Counted from the first letter of the stretch, positions 24,001 to 37,363 are shown. The stretch is DNA of 64,000 nt from Sphagnum compactum (GCA_965153455.1 OZ234495.1:4340001-4404000); one strand, 5' to 3'. Made by a program: numbers and translations. Notes: generated by a model from the sequence alone, not told the origin.

Positions 24001-27000
24001 AAAGCCTAATTTTGATAAGGTTTGGTCCTTCAAACATTATTTCAAATCATGATGCCCAAATATGAAATCCATGACTAGGACATTTTGTGATTATGTCTTC
24101 ACCATAATCATGCAATTATATAAAATAAATCTTTTACAACTATGAAAAGTAGGCCAAAAATATAATTACATTATTAAGGTTACCGATTATAGTTGTTTAG
24201 GTTATTATTACATTACTAAGATCGGCCATTATAGTCATCAAGTTTGTGCATTTATTATGCATGTATACATATATGGGTTTATTTCTACATTTATGCAAGT
24301 AAAATTTAGTGTTTTAGCTTTTGAATTTTTTTTTCCAAGTTAAATTATACTTGTAATTAAAAAAAAATTTAATTTGATATGACTTTCTCAAGAAAAAATG
24401 CTAGATTTTCTAAAGAATTTAAGAAATTTAATTTAACTTAACTTAAGGTTGCAAAATATATAAAAATCAATTTTGCATCCAAAAGGAGGCTTACATCTAT
24501 ACACATTCACCTTTTTCTAGGGTTATATAGCCAAAACATTATATTAAAAGTTTAAGTGTTTAAATCAAATTATTTACAAATTATTTATAGCCAAAATTTG
24601 ATTGTAATTTAAGGAAAAACTTCCATATACTCCTACATGCATGGTTAGAATATGTAGCTGAAAATTATAAGGATGTTTAGCAAAATTTTCATATTTATTA
24701 GTTATAGCCAAATTTGATGGATCGTCACCACTTTGGTTACATCACCAAATTGACAACCTCCACAAAGAACCTAAAAAAAAATGTTGTTACCAAAATTGAT
24801 TTATGATTATTCAAATGCAATAGTTGCAACATTTCACAATCTTATAAGAATCATATGCATTGGAAGGAAAAAGTTGATCGACTATCAACATGGTGGGAAT
24901 ACTTGAAGAAATATTTTAAGTTTCACATTTGTGTTTAAAGCTTGGAATGTGGAAAACAAAAAAGTTGTTTGGGTATGCATAATGGGAGTTCACAACTATA
25001 GGAAATTGCAAGAAGACCGAGTGTGCCTCTATAGTTGAATGTGCATGTAGGTTGTGGAACATCAAACTACAATTCTAGTGTGTTTGAAAGAGAGGAAGAA
25101 ACAAAGGGAAACAAAAAGGAAAAAGTTTAAAGGTTTGGAAGTTTGAAAGGAATCAATTAAATTATCATATGCATTTTTCTTGTTGCATTTCCTTTTATTA
25201 ATTTGTTGTAATGATGATTTTCCAAATTTTAGTTTTGAATGTGCTTGAAAAGTTGATGTAATCAACACTGTTGTTGGTGTAGATTTTTTTGACTATTTTT
25301 GCAACAATATTTTATCCTAAATTTGAAGAGCTCAAAGAGTTTGTAAACTCGCATAGTTATTGGCATTCTTGTTGCAATTATTTTTTTGCCAAACACAAGG
25401 TCAGGGCATCCATTTGAACACTAGTCCATTTGTTGACGTTTTTTTAACCCCAAAATTTAAAAAGTGAAGGAATCTTGTAAGGTGTCAAAGTCATCAGAGT
25501 ACTTGGTCCTTGTTGTCCATATTTTTGGCAATTTTGTGATTATTCATTTTTTCCAAATCTAAGCACTTGTGGAAATTTGTATGGGGTCATTCATCTTTAA
25601 ACTTTATTGTAATAAATTTTGTGGTAAGTTCCCTCCCCCCCATGGAAATTTTATGAATTATCCTTCTAATGATTTACATTTATATGTTGTTTAAATTCCC
25701 TTTGTCATCTATTTGTTTATCTTCATTACCTTTATTTGTGGAACAAACCCATCCACCTATTTTAAAATGGCATAATTAATAATTGTCAACTCCCATTTTT
25801 TGTTCAATATGCCTGAATATGTCTTTTTTTTATTTGATTTTCTCTTGTGTTTTTCCTTGCAAATAGGGGCATAATTCAAGCATTTGAATTTTTTAATATT
25901 TTATGTATATGAAAGAAAAAAATCATCTAAATAGGGGACCTTAAGTTTTGATCATAGTGAAAAAAGTTGCATTTTTACATGTTCTTGAATCATCAAATCT
26001 TGGAAAGTCCAAGTTGAAACTTATGTGTTTTAACTTGCCTACCAAGTATTTAAGCTGGATGTGGCAACCATGTACCCCTTGTTGGCTATTGAGGAGACAT
26101 TAAAATCCAACCTTCTAATTTAAATGACATTTGGTTTAGGTTGGTTGTGGCATTTTTTATAGCCACAAAATCATGAAATGTTGCATGCCCCATCTAGTAC
26201 AACTTGCTAATGGAGAAAATTCAAAGGTGAGAAACACCCATGACAACCTTGATTAAGGAAATTGGCAAATATTGTGATGAGACAAAAAATGATTGCAAAT
26301 GTGAAATCACATGTGGGCTCCTTGTTGAAGGTTGTGATGCATGGTTATTGAAATGATTATCTTCACCAATCAAGGCTCCTTGTGTTTTTTCTAGTTGCTT
26401 GTGTGCTCTAGGGTTGGATTTGTGTTTTTCTTTACAACTTTCTATTATGTTTTATTTCATAAATCTAATGTTTTGCATGTGATGTATGTTTGGCATGAGT
26501 TCATATTTGTAGGGGAATGCTATTGAATAGAAATTTATGGGACCACTACATGTAGGAAATGATTAATTGTCATGTGAAAGCTTATAAGCATAATTATGGA
26601 ATGAAATGTTTACAACCACATTGTTGCCCAAGATAAAAAGGATAGGTTTTATTGGAAGCATGTTAGTTGCCCAAAAAAAAAGGCCATATATGAATTGTTC
26701 AAAACCTATTTGATATGTTGCCCAAAAATCAAATGAATAATTCCCAAGTACAACTAATTTGATGCCCAAAAACGAAGTGATATAAACTATGTATAATTAG
26801 CATGTTGTTGAAATTTCAATGGAAAAAATCAACTAGCACATATGCACATTAGAGAGCAATAACATATAGATTTGTGTACCAATAGCAATGTGCATGCATG
26901 CACTTCTTTTCGAAAAAATGGTTCATTGAATTCATGTACCTACTTTGACATATGCACAAAAAACTCTTGTTAGGGTAATAAAACTTTGTCATAACCATTA

Positions 27001-28085
27001 CTAGCCAATATATAAATGTTGTGAAGGTTCTTAAGTAACTATTTCTTGGATGTTATTTGGTTAATTTATGAATTTCTAAACAACATCATGTAAACCATTT
27101 TGAGTCTTTCTACCTTTTTTTCATTCAATAATCTCCCCACATTAGGGCACCTTTATTGTCTTATGCATGGGATGTTGAAAATATTCCCTTGGTTTCAAAT
27201 GTAAAAGGATGTAAATCTTAATTACATCATGACATGTTTCATTTTTTTTTGTTACAATTCCAAGGCATCAACATTGTTTTGGCAAATAGATTAACGAAGT
27301 TCCAAATGGCAAGCCAAAGTAGTTTAATTATAATCAAATTTTACAAAACAACCTTTTGTGTGGATCTTCTACCATCAACTATTATTACTAGGCTTTAACC
27401 AAGTACATGGCCTCTTGACCTAAAAACATGACTATGGGCCAAGGATGAAAAATTGTGACAAAAAAAGGAAATTTATGTTAATGTAAAGAAATTGGCTAAA
27501 TTTACTTACAATTGTAACGTTTGCTATGAAGGTAGTAGAACATACAAAGAATGTGGTTTGACAACATATTTACAAGTTTCGATAAGTCCAACATTGTGCA
27601 ACATCAAAATTAATCTTGTATAATTTGTTTCCCCATGAATTTGAAATTCTCTCAATTGATGTTGATCATTTGAGCTTACAGTTGGGAGGCTTTGCTAAGG
27701 TAGAAGTAAAATACTCAATTTGAATTATTGTGTTTGTACCTTATATTTTCCCTTAATTTTATAGCATGCACCATTTAATTCTTTGGATGAAAAATGGGGT
27801 GATACAAGGTATAATGTTTATAGCCTAATGTGTTATTGCACCAACTACCAATCCCAATGATCTATAGCCAAACACATACAAGGCTAAATTAAGGGTTCAG
27901 ATGATAACAACTTTAAATTATGCATGACAAGCATATGGCATAACAATGGATGAAGTGATGTAGTAAGGGGCAAACATCAATAAGAGAGATCAACCTTTTA
28001 GTTTTAATGATGACATGTTATTTGAAGATGAAGAGGCTATTGACCCAACAAATGAAAGGGTGTTTGATCCTATAATAAATAATTT
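21080..28085. other. Seven-kilobase gene-free AT-rich spacer
   Basis: No recognisable gene. The first 250 bp contain repeated ACCCGG and CCGGTTAT motifs that look like decayed transposon termini. The rest is AT-rich with few open frames over 60 codons, none with a motif. A hairpin at 22865-22945 is noted separately. Repeated TTGCCCA motifs occur at 26620-26760. Confidence 0.6.
22865..22945. repeat. Hairpin with 32-bp arms, one mismatch
   Basis: Arms 22865-22896 and 22914-22945 are reverse complements except at one position (CTACCATCAAC against CTACCGTCAAC), with a 17-nt loop. Part of the same arm (CTTCTACCATCAACTATTA) reappears alone near 27367-27385, so it belongs to a dispersed family. Confidence 0.75.
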
Positions 28086-29275
28086 ACAATTTTAAAAATT
28101 GGCAACAAGTTGAAGGTTCCATTATATGATGGGTCTTAGTGAAACATATTGATGGGTATGTTTGTGCAACATTAATGGTGTTCAATGTTTGTGCAATCCA
28201 TAAGGTCATAAATGGATTTGTGGACGAATTTTTGTCATCGTTACAAAAATAATTTTTTCAAAGCCTAACAATTTTCCTAGATCACATTATGAAACAAAAA
28301 GATTGATTCAAAATCTAGGGCTTGGGTATACCCCAATCCATGCTTTTAACAATGAATGTGTATTATATTGCAACCAACTTGTTACATCAGATAATTGCCT
28401 ACTTTGTGGTGAGATTCACCATGTTCCTAGACCTTATAAGATCCCAAAAAAGGTTTTTAAGCACTCCTTAATTATTCCTAAATTGAAAAAAATATATAAA
28501 ACACCAAACCTTTTAGAACTAATGAGGTCATGGCACCATGCCAACAAAACTTGGGATGAATTTATTCACCATGTAGTGGATTCAAAAGCATGGGCACATC
28601 TTGGATGGAATGAACCCATTTAGGAATCAATCCACCACTTGGTTTACATGGTTGATAATCATCTTAAATTACAATTTGCCTCCATGGCTGACAACCAATT
28701 TTGTTGATTATTGGGAAATAATTTGTCAAGAATAGTAACACAAATGTTTACCTTGCCCCTTTGTTAAAGGAGTTACATGAGTTGTGGAGGGGGTTAATGG
28801 CATGGGATGCAACAAAACTAGAAGGACATTAAATGTTTTCATTGTGGGCCATCTTCATGTGGTCGATCCACAATTTGCTAGCCTATGAACCATTGGTAGG
28901 CCAAGTTACAAAAGGATACAAAGGTTGTCCCACTTGTGGCCCATATTCATGTGGTTTTCATTCCAAACAACTAGGGAAAATTGTATGTGTGGGTCATTGT
29001 AGGTGGCTATGGCTTAACCACCTTGATTGGTCATACAAAGTACTAGATTTCAATTTTGGAAGTTTGAAAGGAAGGCAACCCCATCAGTTATGAAGGGGTT
29101 TGAGGTCTTGGAAAATGTTATTGTAATTGAAATATGGAATTTGAATGGTAGGAAAGAAGATGATGACCCATGTGTAAAAATTATAGTGGAACATATAAAT
29201 GTTTTGTTTAACCTACCATATTGGAAGGTATGTCATCTAACCACTTTATATGGTCGTAAGTTTCATTTTTAAGTA
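28085..29275 (+). pseudogene. Decayed TNP2-type transposase of a CACTA (En/Spm) transposon
   Basis: Conserved blocks of the plant TNP2 transposase family follow in the correct order but in shifting frames. They are a YETKRLIQNLGLGY-like block before and into 28303; ECVLYCNQ...CLLCGE with a Cys pair (28353-28420); a PKKVFKHSLIIPKLKKIY block; MRSWHHANK; a stop at 28621 with the continuation NPFRNQSTTW in another frame; then NYNLPPW; SLWAIFMWSIHNLLAYEPL (28835-28890); CPTCG; and finally NVLFNLPYWK near 29200. Family members have the equivalents FNPFG..STTYS, NLPPWMCMK, and ELPYWK. At least one frameshift and several stops are present, so no transposase is made. The N-terminal part and the C-terminal half are missing or unrecognisable. 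Confidence 0.85.
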
Positions 29276-29299
29276 TGGCAGATATGAATGTTAAAAAAA

Positions 29300-29497
29300 A
29301 CCTACCTTAATTTTTGGGAATGATATATTGGTGGGGGGAAGTTTACATAATACAAAAGAAAAACCATTTTAGTTTTCAAATTTGGTTTTTGGGAAAGGCA
29401 AATTTGGATCTATTAAGAAAAAAGTTGCCTTAGTTTTTCGGAATGATGTACATGTGGGGCAAATCTAGAGATAATATAAAAGATAAGCCACCTTGGT
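29300..29497. repeat. Tandem repeat array, left part (interrupted by a CACTA insertion)
   Basis: Units of about 125 bp with the core TTTTTGGGAATGAT(G/A)TA followed by GTGGGGCAAAT, ATAATA(T/C)AAAAGA and a TTTTTGGGA half-unit. One full unit (about 29301-29427) and the start of a second precede the insertion at 29498. The array continues after 32441. It may be the subterminal repeat region of the TNP2 element. Confidence 0.7.
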
Positions 29498-31247
29498 CAC
29501 TACTAAAATTCGTAGTTTTTCAAATGTCCAAATTGATTAACTGGTCCTTTTTCATTAATGGTCATGTCCATTTTGACTAAAAGCCCAAGGCATGTATGTT
29601 TTGACCAATCAACTTGACTAAAATGACTTATTTGACTAATACATCTAGTCAAGTTAGACAACCTTAGTCAAAATGACCAATCAAATGGGACATATAATAA
29701 GATTGAAGATAAAAATTTGGCATCATTAGTTAAGATGACCAATGTTCTTTAGTCAAATGGGACATCTTATGCCAATTACATACTTATCTCCTACCTACTT
29801 ATTACACACCCACCCACTTAACTAGATGTGGTACCTACTCACCAACTCACCCACTTACTTACATTACAAGAAAATGTGACTTTTCAGAAGGTCCAACTTG
29901 ATTGAAATGTCCATATTGACCAAGGGGGATGGTCATTTTGACTAAAGGCCTGGGGCATGAAATACACGAATTACTTTTGATTGAGACATTTGATTAAAGT
30001 GACATTTTTGACCATGTGACAAACCAAACATTTGGTCAAAAAAGCTAGAAGTCCATTAAGATGACCAAAACTTAATCAAATTGACCGTACTTAATGGCCA
30101 TTGTGATTTGCAAGTAGGCCATTATGATTTGCAATTAGACCATTATGATTTGACATTTAGTCAAATCAACCATAATAATTTGGTTATTTAACTTACAAGT
30201 TTCTTTGCATAGGGTACATGTACCAAACTTAAGTTCATAACTAATTAGCCCTAGGTTAAGCATATTACACTTAGTAATTACTTATAAAGTTTAATAGGCT
30301 ATTTACATGCTACCTTTAGGCACATGTAGGTATTTGAATTTAGTACATTAATTAGTTAATATTTAATAATTAATAGTTAATAATTTATGATTAATAATTT
30401 TTATAATTAATTAGTCACCAAATAAATGTTAATTTAATAACCAATTATTAATTTATCCATCAACTTGTTAATTCATTTATTATTATTAAATAATTAGAAA
30501 TTTTATCTAATTTTTGGGCTAATATTTTATTATAATTAATAGTAGTCAATATATAATTATTAATAATTATTAATAAGTCATTATTTTAAACTAATTAGTT
30601 AGTTAATAATAATTAGTTATATATTAATTGATATTACTAATTCATAGTAAATAATAATTAATTAATAATTAATAATTCCTAGGAAATAATCAATTATTAA
30701 TCAGTGATATTATTTATTTATTTATGATTTACAATAATTCATCAATCATTTTTTATTAGTTATATTGTTTACCTATAGATAACTTATCTACTAACTAGGT
30801 TAATAGCCTAAGCCACCTAGGCCTACCAAGTATGTATTTAACCTAGGCTACGCCACCTAAACCTACTTAATAGGCTAGGCTACCTACTTCGTATGTTTAG
30901 TTTAGGTTTATTAATAGGTTAATAGGTACCTACATAGCCTATTAAATAACATAGGCATAAATAGTTTACTAAGTAGGTATAAACATAAACTTAGTAAGTA
31001 CCTATAAGGCTTAATAGATTATAACCTACATGTTATCTAAGTACATGCATTTATTAATAGGTACCTCCTACCTATTTAGGCTACCAACCTATAACCTATC
31101 TATTTATGTAAGTAGTGTAAAAAAATTCAAATTCATTTAGTACAATATGCATGTTGCAAAACAATTCATGGAAGTTGATTACAATATGTTGGTCCAAAAT
31201 CAAATTCACTACAAATATGTTGTTTAAGAAAATCACCTTATGGGTGG

Positions 31248-31302
31248 TGGTGCAATGGTTAAAGATTTGATTCCTCAATGTGGAGGTGAGGAATTCAAGT
31301 CC
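31248..31302 (+). repeat. tRNA-like (SINE-type) A-box and B-box pair
   Basis: TGGTGCAATGG at 31248-31258 fits the RNA polymerase III A-box consensus. AATTCAAGTCC at 31292-31302 matches the B-box in 9 of 11 positions. Their spacing fits an internal tRNA-type promoter. No complete tRNA cloverleaf was found, so it is more likely a SINE head than a tRNA gene. Confidence 0.4.
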
Positions 31303-31791
31303 CCACACTTGCAACCTAGGCTACTTAAGTGACCTAATTAAGTAGCTTAGGTTACACAAGCTACTAGACCACCTAGCCTAAGCTACTTGGCCTAACATAA
31401 GTGGTTAAGCTAGGTCGCCTAACCTAGGCCTAGGACATAAGGTTGGTAGGTAAATAAATATATAATTTTTGGGCATTAGTTATTATGTTTATTAATTAGG
31501 TAGGTAGGTAGGGTAATTAATTAATTAATTAATATTTTCATATTAATTTAAAATAAAATTTTAAATAATATATATATTTTTGGTCATTGCCTAAGTTTTA
31601 TTATTGTCACAGTTGTTCAGTCAAAAAAACCTACGCAAAAAAATTAACCAGAAAAACTTAGTCAAAACAGTCAGGTCTAAATTGACTTGTCCAAAATGGC
31701 ATTTTGGTCAAGTTGGACATGGGGGCCAAAAAACCATATGGGGGTTTTTTTTATAGAAATTATTGGTAAAAAAACCATGATTTCTTATAAT

Positions 31792-31940
31792 TCTAAATGT
31801 ATTATTTACCTACCTACTTATACACCCACTTACAACCTTACATATTACCTACCTACCCACCTATCTAAATGTATTATTTACCTACCTACCTATCCACCCA
31901 CCTATAACCTACCTACATATTAACTACCTACTTACATACA
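31792..31940. repeat. CCTACC-rich tandem duplication, period about 74 bp
   Basis: The unit starting CTAAATGTATTATTTACCTA occurs at about 31792 and again at about 31866, followed by runs of ACCTACCTAC. A related ACCTACT/CACCCAC block is near 29790-29870, close to the other end of the same CACTA element. Confidence 0.6.
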
Positions 31941-32444
31941 TCATAGTCTTGTAATGATGTATTGAAATAAACATGTGAAATGAAAAAATTGACAAAAGTT
32001 GAACACCTTTTGATGGTGCACAGTCTATTGCTTAATTGAATTTGGTTTATCATTGGAGAGGTTTAGGGTTCAATTTGTAATACTTATAATTTATGTACAT
32101 CGTATGTTTAAAAGGTTAAGGTAAGTAGGTTAGGTTAAGTAAATTAAATATGTTATATTATGTTAGGTCAAGTAGGATATGCTAGACTAGGCTACCACCT
32201 ACATACCTGCCTTTTTATGACTTACCTACCTACCACAAAAAATAATTTTGATAATAATTTTTTAAAAATAATTTAAATATGGGCAAAATTTTGACTAGTC
32301 AAACGGTCTAATGTTTGTTAATCGAAATGACTAGTCAATGGTCCATACTTTGCTAGTCAAAAGGACCACCCCAATCATAGCAAACATGTCGAAATTGATT
32401 TGTCCAAAATTTCCAATAAAAAACCAAGAATTCTACTAGTGGGT

Positions 32445-32720
32445 TTTTAAGGCAAATTTAGATAACAAGAAAACAAATGCATTTATTTTTTATATTGAAT
32501 TTTAAGTGGGGCAAGTTTGGATAATAAGAAAAAAATTGCACTAGTTTTTGGGAATGATGTGCATGTGGGGCAAATCTAGAGATAATGTAAAAGATAACCA
32601 TGATTTTCAAGACTTGTTTATGGGAGATGCAAATATAGATAACAAGAGAGAAAGATGCTTCAATTTTTTATATTGATTTTTGGGTGGGGTAGATTTGGAT
32701 GTAAACATGTTAGGCAAAAG
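32445..32720. repeat. Tandem repeat array, right part (continues the array at 29300-29497)
   Basis: After the target-site duplication the sequence resumes mid-unit (AGGCAAATTTAGATAACAAGA). A further unit starts near 32537 (TAGTTTTTGGGAATGATGT) and a partial one follows. Joining the two flanks without the element restores one unit with the same order of blocks as its neighbours. Confidence 0.65.
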
Positions 32721-35700
32721 CCATGATGTTACAAGATTTTTAGTGCATCTTAAAGAACTTGGACCCCCTCTTTTATTCATTCATTGTAAATGGATGAAAA
32801 TAAATGTTTAATGTGCATTCCTAAAAGTTTTAATTTACATATTTGCAAAAAATGTAGTCTCACTTCTAATAGTTTGAATTGCCTATGTTTGTGGAAGATT
32901 TTAAACCTAACCTAGACAAGAGCTTGAACACTATTTTCAAATATATAAAGTGGCATTCAATCGTATGTGTTGTGACTTATTAAATAGTGGTATTTATTGC
33001 ATGGTTTTTGAATGTCTACACAAATGATTTAACCCCAAAAGATTTTCCAAATATACTCCCATAGTTGTTTCAATTTTGTTCCATATTGCACAAGGTCACA
33101 TTTACTAAGTTGCATAACAAAGGTCTTTGGGGCTGGCTTGCCTTTTAAATGTGCTTAAATATTTTCATACTTATGGTTCACTTGATGATAATTTATGGGA
33201 AATGATATTGATTCTTCAATCACTCCTTACATTTCTAATTTTGTTCCTCCTTTTCAACACATTTTTCGCCTCGTCAATTTGGAATTATCACCAAGGGGGG
33301 ATGTGAATCTGTACTCCATGATAACCAATGTGCTTTCACCTCCACCTTGATTAAGTTTTCTTGCAAGTTGACGTGGTGAATGTATTCAAAAGATTATTTT
33401 ATTTAACTTTTTAAAAAAAAAGGCCATATGAAGTAACATCATTCAGTTCATCCCCTTTGTTTTTTATGCATTAATATCTAGCTGGTCTTATATTATATGG
33501 CCAAAAGTCTTAAGGTAAATCATTCTTTTGAATGATGCCATGTGAATTGTTATTTTTGTGTAAGGTGCCACCAACATTATTACACTTAAAACTATATTGG
33601 TTAGGTTTTTATTAATTATGTTGGATTGGTATGTTCATTATTCAATACATGGTTGGTCCTACTATGAAAAGTTTTACCCTTTTAAAGTTTTTCCTATTAA
33701 TTAATATTGGTATTTATATTGTTATGCAGAGCTTGGATATGAATTTAATTCAAATTTGTAATTCATCATCCACATAAATTAACATGATACTAGTATTGTT
33801 TTCTAATTCTTAATATTTAGGGGATATGAGAATTAATATGATATTCCTAGATTGCTCATCACAAAAATACATAGGAATTTTCATGAAGGTAAATTATTTG
33901 TTATAAGCCTCAAAAGATTATTGTAATCTATAGTTATAACATAGGACATTGAAAGAATCACACTTATTCTAACATGGATGCAAAAACTTAACGTCAAGAA
34001 TAAAACAATGATACAACTTGAAAAAGATAAAAGAACTTGACAAACAAAGAACTCAACAATTGAACCATAATTAGATGGTTTTATTGCTTGAACTAATCAT
34101 GATGCAAATTAAACATGAAATGGACTAGCAATATAATGGTCACAACTTATGTTGATAATATTTAAAGTTGATGCCTTCAAAATTTTATTTATATTATCTA
34201 ATGGAATTTTTAAAAAGTTCATCAATGTTTCAAAAAATTCCACCTACTAAACCTTTTATAAGCTTTCATCAACCATGTCATCTAAAAATTCATTAGCTAC
34301 ATCTTCTAAAAAAACCATGTCTTATAAAAGGTTTTACCAATCATACTTTTAGAGTTTTTGCTAATTACATCCACAAAATTTTATGAATCATTTTTCTAGA
34401 AGCTTCTTCTAAATAAATTTTCAAAAAATATATATTAACTATTATTCTAGAAGTTTTCATATATTAAATCTTCTAGAAAGTTCTTTTGATGTTTAAAAAA
34501 ATTTATATGCATATTCCTTGGATTTTTTTAGAAACTATTAAATTTTTTTAAACATAATCTTCCAAGATTTTTAAAAAAAAATCTTGTACATGCTTAATGT
34601 CTATGATACTTAATGCCATTCGCCATATTCATGCTTGGTTCCATCCACCACAAACTTGTTTCAATATTGGTATGGGGATTTTTTTTACACTTGCACTTAC
34701 CCCAATTTGTTTAATATGTGTAGGTAAAATTCTAATTGACATATTTCTTTCAATATTTTATCATCACTTTGTACAAAAATTCTTTCATACTTAAAGGTAC
34801 AAACACAATCAAGGAAATTAATGGCACTAAGGTAAAAGTTTTTTTTTCCAAGGATTACATTTGACACATGGCATGAACATAAAATTTCTATTTTACATAC
34901 TTAGTTTTACCAATATGTGTCATATATAAATATTTTTTTATTACATCTTGATCCTATATCATGTATATTATGTACTCATGTTTTTTACCACAAAAAAGGA
35001 ATAGTTTTTTTATTAAAACCACATCCTCATTTTTCACAATATTAATGAAATTATGTTTTGTTAATTCATAATTTTTGAAAGCAAAATCAGTTTTAGACCA
35101 AATGCATTGAAATATGTTGTAAAAAAAATCATCAAAACTCTTTTTATTTTTCTAATAATCAATGTTAAGCTCGTCTTCAAATTTGAGAAGAAATTGTGAA
35201 CATTTGATGAAGAAAAAAATGTTTGAAAAAAAATTTCTTTTTAAAGATCTAAATGCTTTAAACATGCAAAAAGACTTTTGATTTACATTACATTTTGAGC
35301 ATTGAAGTTTTACAAGTAATGGAGTTTATTCCAAAAAAAAGTATTGACAATCCAAATTATTGTGCCCCTTGTGATTTTTCAAACATATGAAAATATAATT
35401 TAAAATAATGTCCACCTCTTAAGGTGGCACCTTTGACTATGTTTTCACCCCTAAGTGGAATGTTTTACAATACATACATTCATAGATATATTTGATCATA
35501 TATAACAATACAACATTGGTATTTACCATGATATTGAATCACTTATTCATCTTTTACCATTTCTTTTGACATACATGTTTTTTTGCAAATCCATGTTTTG
35601 GTGAAAATTAATTGTTAAACAAACATTAAACCTAATGTTGAAGTGAACAAGCTTTTACCAAGTGTTTATATGTTGACGAAGAAGCATTAGTAGTCACAAC

Positions 35701-37240
35701 ATTATTTGCAGCATGGTTGTAAGCTTTGTCATTGTTAGCCAACATGGTTTTTATCAAATGTTTGACAATCACCATCAATGATATTATCACTATCAAATAT
35801 TTTGAAGATCGTTATTGATAGTATTTTGTTGTTGTCAAACAATTGGCAACCAATGTCAAGCACTAAACAAACCACCAACAAGAATATAAACCAAGGTCAA
35901 GGCAAGGGGGAATTCATTTCAACCAAGGATTGAGGGGGAAGTTTCTTTTAGGGCTACCTACAAAACCACTTCATTAGGAGGGGAAGGGATGCATTTTTGG
36001 GGATAAGTGATGGGTAGAGATGTGAAAGAAGCATTATAGAGAAGGGCAAAGAATTTAGGAACATAACTAGAGGAAGGTAGAATTGAAGATCAGGAATTGC
36101 ATAGAACTCAAGATGTCCAAGATTAAATTTTGTTATTGAGAAGTTCATTTAGAGTTGTTTTGGAGAGGAAAGAGAAGAATGTGTAGAGATAATTTTTCAT
36201 GAGAAACTTTCTTCAACTATTCCACAAAGAATAATGAAAGTTCATGGGGATGCTTGGGAAAGGCAAAGCTAAGGGGGGAAGATGATTGACATTTGAAGTG
36301 AGCAAATGGGGAGGAAGAAAGTGTTTGGAGGAGATTTGTGTGAGGGATGTGAGGTGTTTATGAAGGATTTGGGTTGGTGAACGAAAGATATATTCTTATT
36401 GTTTTGAGTATAATGATGGGGAGGGTGATTGTGTGTATGTGTTGTGAGTAAGGAGTCAAGGATTGAAAGCCTCGGTGATGTGCATGTTTGTGATGTTTTG
36501 ATTTCATCGATGAAAATCATAATCCATGTTGATACAATTAATATTCCGAAAATTTTAATCAACCAAGATTCACCTTCCTTTCCAAATTTCCCAAATTGTC
36601 TTCCACCATGCACAACTGGTCTTTGGACTACTAGGTACCCAAAAACAAAAGGGTGTTGATTGCATGGGTCAAGGTGCAAATGTGTCTAGACTATTTCCAA
36701 TATCTATCTCACCATCTCATTGGTTCTTGGACATAACCGCCACTAAGGAGAATGAAGACACCTTTTTTTCATCCACACAAAGAGTGATCATGACTTTTTC
36801 ATCCGCAAAAGAAAGGGTTACAAAACCATTGGGCCAACGATCACGTCAATGAGCACCAAGGGTGGTACCTTGTGCTATCTTGTAATCCATTGATGAAATG
36901 AAGGTTGTGGCTCGACAACCAATCAAAGCATCGAGATTCTCATTGGGGATGCTTGTGGCGTCAAGATATTTTATTATCATCTCATGAACATAAAGCCCTT
37001 AGAGAAATCTTGTAGTGTAGCTAGAGAGGGCACCTTATATATCTAAGAATACCCCTCCATAAAAGAAGAGGAGGGATCTTACAACTGCTCCTTAAGAGTG
37101 AGAGGGGTCTTACAGCTATAGGCTTAGGACCCCAGCCCATTGATAAGGAGTAGGCACAAGAACCATCCCCCCTCCTAGGCCTTGAGTAATCTAGTATGTG
37201 CAGTGGTGTGCTTGGGGTACCAGCAAATTGTCAAAGGGGT
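32720..37240. other. Gene-free AT-rich spacer
   Basis: No gene recognised. Open frames up to 136 codons (for example 36269-36679, minus) lack known motifs. The sequence becomes less AT-rich after about 36,400. Two TTCTAGAA-type blocks (34394-34406, 34471-34483) match a three-unit heat-shock element, but no gene is near. Confidence 0.55.
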
Positions 37241-37290
37241 ACTTGAATCCTGATACCCGTATTCTTTACTTTACAGTCCAGTTCAGAATG

Positions 37291-37305
37291 CCCCCCCCCC
37301 CCCCC
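37291..37305. repeat. C15 homopolymer
   Basis: Fifteen consecutive C residues at the left edge of a compositionally different block that extends to about 37,980. Confidence 0.9.
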
Positions 37306-37363
37306 GGCAGACGAGCATAAAACGATTCACGAACCGGCGGGTGTATTTAATAACCAACACGAG

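Larger units (their letters stand above)
29498..32441. mobile_element. Non-autonomous CACTA-type DNA transposon, 2,944 bp
   Basis: The left end begins CACTACTAAAATTCGTAG and the right end, read on the minus strand, begins CACTAGTAGAATTCTTGG. GGT stands directly before the element (29495-29497) and directly after it (32442-32444), matching the 3-bp target-site duplication typical of CACTA elements. Both subterminal regions are crowded with TTGAC(T/C)A / TAGTCAA and AATGACC-like motifs, as in CACTA subterminal repeats. The interior has no transposase. It consists of AT-rich ATTAAT-type sequence (30350-30780), CCTACC-rich repeats and two tRNA-like promoter pairs. It would need a transposase made elsewhere. 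Confidence 0.85.

Noticed and set aside
30350-30780. Possible replication origin or matrix-attachment region in the ATTAAT-rich block
   Set aside because: AT-richness alone is not evidence, and the block lies inside a transposon.
36269-36679. 136-codon minus-strand frame, considered as a retrotransposon remnant
   Set aside because: No gag, protease or reverse-transcriptase motif could be found in it or nearby.
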